Part shown: piece by piece, positions 31,275 to 33,547 of the stretch | Numbering within the stretch: the stretch's first letter is position 1 | Layout: every line of letters begins with the position of its first letter | NCBI GenBank assembly: GCA_028565635.1 | Contig: JAOXYB010021180.1 | Location: forward strand, 1-33,547 | Direction: 5' to 3' | DNA: 33,547 bases | Source of the DNA: Phoronis ovalis | Taxonomy: Eukaryota > Phoronida > Phoronidae | Notes under the pieces: generated by a model | What the model saw: only the letters and a program-made list of their open reading frames with translations | Database searches by the model: none | Told to the model about the DNA's origin: nothing | Made by a program: the position numbers and the translations under genes

Positions 31275-33270
31275 CTGAAATGTGTTATAAGGTACATCCT
31301 GATTTGTTTTCTTTATTATTTTTTTTAGAAAGCGTGATAATCATTGGAGAGTTTGGATATATGTTAGTGATGCTATAAGTTGATATACAGAGGAGATACT
31401 AGTTCAATATTGAGCTGATGCGATGAAACCTATACTTACCTGTATCCACTCTCCAACCCTCTTGTTCTTGGATACCCATGCCCCGACGTAAGAACCCTGT
31501 TTTGTTTTATGAAGGTACGAATTATCCACTCCATGATAAGAGTTGACCTCGCTAGACGAAGATAAGGTAGCGTTATGCAGGTAATTTGTCCTGTCGCGTA
31601 AGGTGTCATTACAACCTAAACGAGGTACACAACAAAGCGAAAAAAAATCTGTTATATTTTTAGGTTATTTTAGTAAATTACTCAAAAACGCGGTTTGAAC
31701 TTGTTATATTTATGTAAATACTACATAAAGTAAGTGTTAAACAAAATACAAATGTTGTCAATATCAAAGGGAGTGTACGGTCAGTAGCTACTTTCTTCAC
31801 GATTACGAACACCAGTTCAGCCTTTACGCCACACGGGTTCTAAGGTGTATCCCAGGGTCGTGAGGAAGTTAATGATAATAATGAAGTTTGCTGTGATATA
31901 AATAATTATAAGATTTAAGAAATATTAAAAGATAATAAAATAGATAAAATGTACTTTTATATATTATTTAGAGTAGACACGACACAAGGGTTTAGGCTAA
32001 GATAACACCTTGCAACAGCTATCCAGAATATGTATTAATAAATAAATCAGAAAGAAGAAACACTGTGTTACATGCAAAGTTAAATTATATATGGAGGAGA
32101 GTTACAGGCATATCACTATAACAAAGTAATAGAGTTCTGGAATTCAAAATAATACAGAATCGGAACTGCCGCCCATCAGTATCATAAGTTACACCCGGAC
32201 TTGCTACCGGGCAAGGGTTCTTATTAAAAGCAACTTTTATCGAACGCTCGACCCTGAACCAAAAAATGTCCAAATGTATTACATATCTCCCGGTTTCTAT
32301 ACATTTTAAATATATAAAGCGCCTTAAACTAGATTTATATCCTACAGTATACGATACAAATTGAAACATTAAAAGGTTTACCAATATCCTATGACTTAAT
32401 GAATTGATACAATTTTGATTTCTTTCTTCTGTCTTCTTAATGTTTGCTTTTAATTTCTTCTTTTAAATTAATAACCTCTTGAAAAAACAAAAACCGCATT
32501 GCATCTTGCTTCCACCGGTCATTCCGGTAGTATCAAGATTTCCAGCATGTAGCAGACAACGTGATACTATTACACACAACGGCAATATTAATGTATCAAC
32601 CTTGTTGCGAGCCATGCATAAGATTTTTATTCAGAAATATCAAAAACAAATATCTGATTGTTTCCTAAATTTTCATCAAAATATGATCTTAAAATGTGAA
32701 TTTACCTCTGACTGCATTTGACGGCACAATGATTGTTTCCTGAATTGTCATTAAATATGACGCTAACATAAAGTAAATAGATTCAATTGTTATTTTGTAG
32801 TGCACGCAAGTAGAGCCTTTTGTATTCACAATCATTACCTCTCACTTCGCATCCTGACGGTGCATATACCTCCCATCTCAGGGCGATTCTGCTGTACCAT
32901 GAAAGCGGTCGAAGTCTGACGTAGCGAGCTTTGATAGGTCGAGCAAGCACGTTCCTAACAACAGTTGACCAATCGTAGTTGCCAATAAAAACGTGAGTGT
33001 AGCCATCTTGTCTGAAAGAGAGATTTCATATTTACAAATGAAAACAAGATACTGTCTGAATTGTAAAGAACAGCAAATGAACTATTCTGTACAAAATGTT
33101 GAAATCTGATACTTGCGTGGATCCTTTGGTAAAATGTGTACTTACTGGTAGTCCGTCCATGTATTCCCATCATTGCTGTATTGGAGGGAATATGACGTTA
33201 CCCACTGACTACTTAGGTCACGACCTTGAGTTGCAACAGTTTGAATAGTTACTTTGGTACCAAAATCAGC
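31095..33270 (-). CDS. Tandem discoidin (F5/8 type C) domains, partial, 4 exons; separate gene or 5' part of the dynein gene
   Basis: F5/8 type C domains are beta-sandwich modules of secreted or membrane proteins that bind lipids, sugars or collagen. Exons 33146-33270, 32839-33011, 31440-31615 and 31095-31274 join in frame. The first domain (start missing, off the right edge) shows VATQGRD, YSLQYSNDG and the closing ARYVRLRPLSW block. A Gly-Cys link leads into a second domain with SYHGVDN, GAWVSKN, VATQGRDG, YSSDGSSWTPY and GNKDRNTV. The second domain stops before its final strand: no equivalent of ARYVRLRP follows in the next 680 nt. No signal peptide or stop codon is visible. The last exon ends in phase 0 at a good donor (CAG|gtgagt) and could be spliced to the dynein ATG exon, also phase 0. 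Domain identity is sure from the motifs; whether this is one gene with the dynein is open. Confidence 0.88.
31440..31615 (-). CDS. Discoidin exon D3: first half of the second domain
   Basis: Starts with the Gly-Cys of a new F5/8C domain and continues with TLSSSSEVNSYHGVDNSYLH and GAWVSKNKRVGEWIQ, matching the family's N-half, including the final Trp-Ile-Gln before the next exon. Acceptor gtttag, donor gtaagt, phase 0 out. Confidence 0.88.
31616..32838 (-). other. Intron between discoidin exons D2 and D3
   Basis: This intron of 1223 nt holds the dispersed repeat at 31787 and otherwise AT-rich sequence. Open frames at 32085-32384 (minus) and 32479-32721 (plus) show no domain or splice support. 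Confidence 0.7.
31787..31868 (+). repeat. Dispersed repeat, copy 1 (inverted relative to 33466-33547)
   Basis: The stretch with ctttcttcacgat and cgaacaccagttcag reappears on the other strand at the right edge of the window. The first 38 or so columns match almost fully and the rest is looser, ending near a shared gggtcg. Probably a transposon fragment in the intron between D2 and D3. Confidence 0.6.
32839..33011 (-). CDS. Discoidin exon D2: end of the first domain and link to the second
   Basis: Encodes VFIGNYDWSTVVRNV, then ARYVRLRPLSWYSRIALRWE and a terminal Gly-Cys. This is the last strand pair and disulfide cysteine of an F5/8C domain. Acceptor ctttcag, donor gtaatg, leaving in phase 1 and completed by a glycine codon in the next exon. 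Confidence 0.88.
33146..33270 (-). CDS. Discoidin exon D1: middle of the first F5/8C domain
   Basis: Reads ADFGTKVTIQTVATQGRD and then WVTSYSLQYSNDG and WTDY, the classic core of a discoidin domain. The acceptor is ctag|G and the donor gtaag, phase 0 in and phase 2 out. The acceptor region is triplicated (see the 29-bp repeat). The first half of this domain is not in the window. Confidence 0.88.
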
Positions 33271-33350
33271 CTAGACAACAATAACAATACTAAATCAGCC
33301 TAGACAACAATAACAATACTAAATCAGCCTAGACAACAATAACAATACTA
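33262..33350. repeat. Three tandem copies of a 29-bp unit spanning a splice acceptor
   Basis: The unit starting ctagacaacaataac recurs with starts at 33271, 33300 and 33329. Each copy carries the intron end and the first exon bases of D1, so there are three identical acceptors 29 nt apart. Use of either outer acceptor would add 29 nt, which brings in-frame TGA and TAG, so only the innermost gives an open frame. Confidence 0.9.
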
Positions 33351-33465
33351 AAAAGCTGTTTTAATTATTTGGTGACTGTATTTATTTTCAATGGGTAAAC
33401 ACTCAAATCAAAACCTTAATGCGTCAGCTATCAACGGTATACGAAGATGGAGGGCTATAGGGAGA

Positions 33466-33547
33466 TTTTCGCGACCCAGGGATATGCTTAACGATGCTTG
33501 TACATTGTAGACTGAACTGGTGTTCGTGTTATCGTGAAGAAAGTGGC
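33466..33547 (-). repeat. Dispersed repeat, copy 2, cut by the window edge
   Basis: Reverse-strand partner of 31787-31868, sharing actttcttcacgat and acgaacaccagttcag. It has a 45-codon open frame on the minus strand that shows no discoidin motif, so I do not call it an exon. Confidence 0.55.

Noticed and set aside
33420-33547. Possible upstream discoidin exon at the right edge
   Set aside because: The open frame shows none of the N-half motifs (Cys start, GAW, EWIQ), and the sequence is a copy of the repeat at 31787.

Overview
This is an AT-rich, intron-rich stretch of animal nuclear DNA. Nearly all of it is one gene on the minus strand: the 5' half of a divergent dynein heavy chain. I placed 45 coding exons from the frame, the splice signals and the dynein-family pattern. 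They run from an ATG at 30413 down to 671, and the gene continues past the left edge. All 44 exon junctions agree in phase, and the exons add up to exactly 2448 codons with no in-frame stop. That argues for a working gene and not a decayed one. Short exons, introns averaging about 0.5 kb, transposon remnants, discoidin domains and an axonemal-type dynein all fit an aquatic invertebrate (cnidarian, placozoan, sponge or mollusc). The species cannot be fixed from the sequence.

Layout, right to left, in the sense of transcription. 33547-31095: four exons coding for two tandem F5/8 type C (discoidin) domains. The first lacks its start because it lies off the right edge; the second lacks its last strand. 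30414-31094: intron or intergenic DNA with a large GA/GGGAGA tract. 30413-28824: charged N-terminal leader exons. 28552-18735: dynein tail (DHC_N1), with a basic exon and a Ser-rich insert. 18218-7945: rest of the stem and the linker (DHC_N2), with a Ser/Arg-rich insert. 7056-4805: AAA1, with Walker A GGTGVGKT and Walker B GCFDE but without the usual NPGYAGR stretch. 4346-2925: a disordered insert of about 275 residues between AAA1 and AAA2. 2563-671: AAA2, up to its Walker B. AAA3-AAA6, stalk and C-terminus lie beyond the left edge.

The most interesting point is the junction of the two parts. The last discoidin exon ends in phase 0, the first dynein exon begins in phase 0 directly after a splice acceptor, and the region between them holds neither the missing end of the discoidin domain nor a recognisable gene end. 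The dynein N-terminus before the conserved PPVAGAIHW block is also much shorter than usual. Either a discoidin-dynein fusion is transcribed here, or a truncated discoidin gene lies directly upstream of a dynein whose own 5' exon is non-coding. RNA data would decide. Other points of note are a GC-AG intron directly after the AAA1 P-loop, a triplicated splice acceptor, a tandem-repeat element 22 nt from a splice donor, and several inverted-repeat (MITE-like) elements in introns. No rRNA, tRNA, CRISPR or prokaryotic feature was seen, and I found no convincing plus-strand gene.
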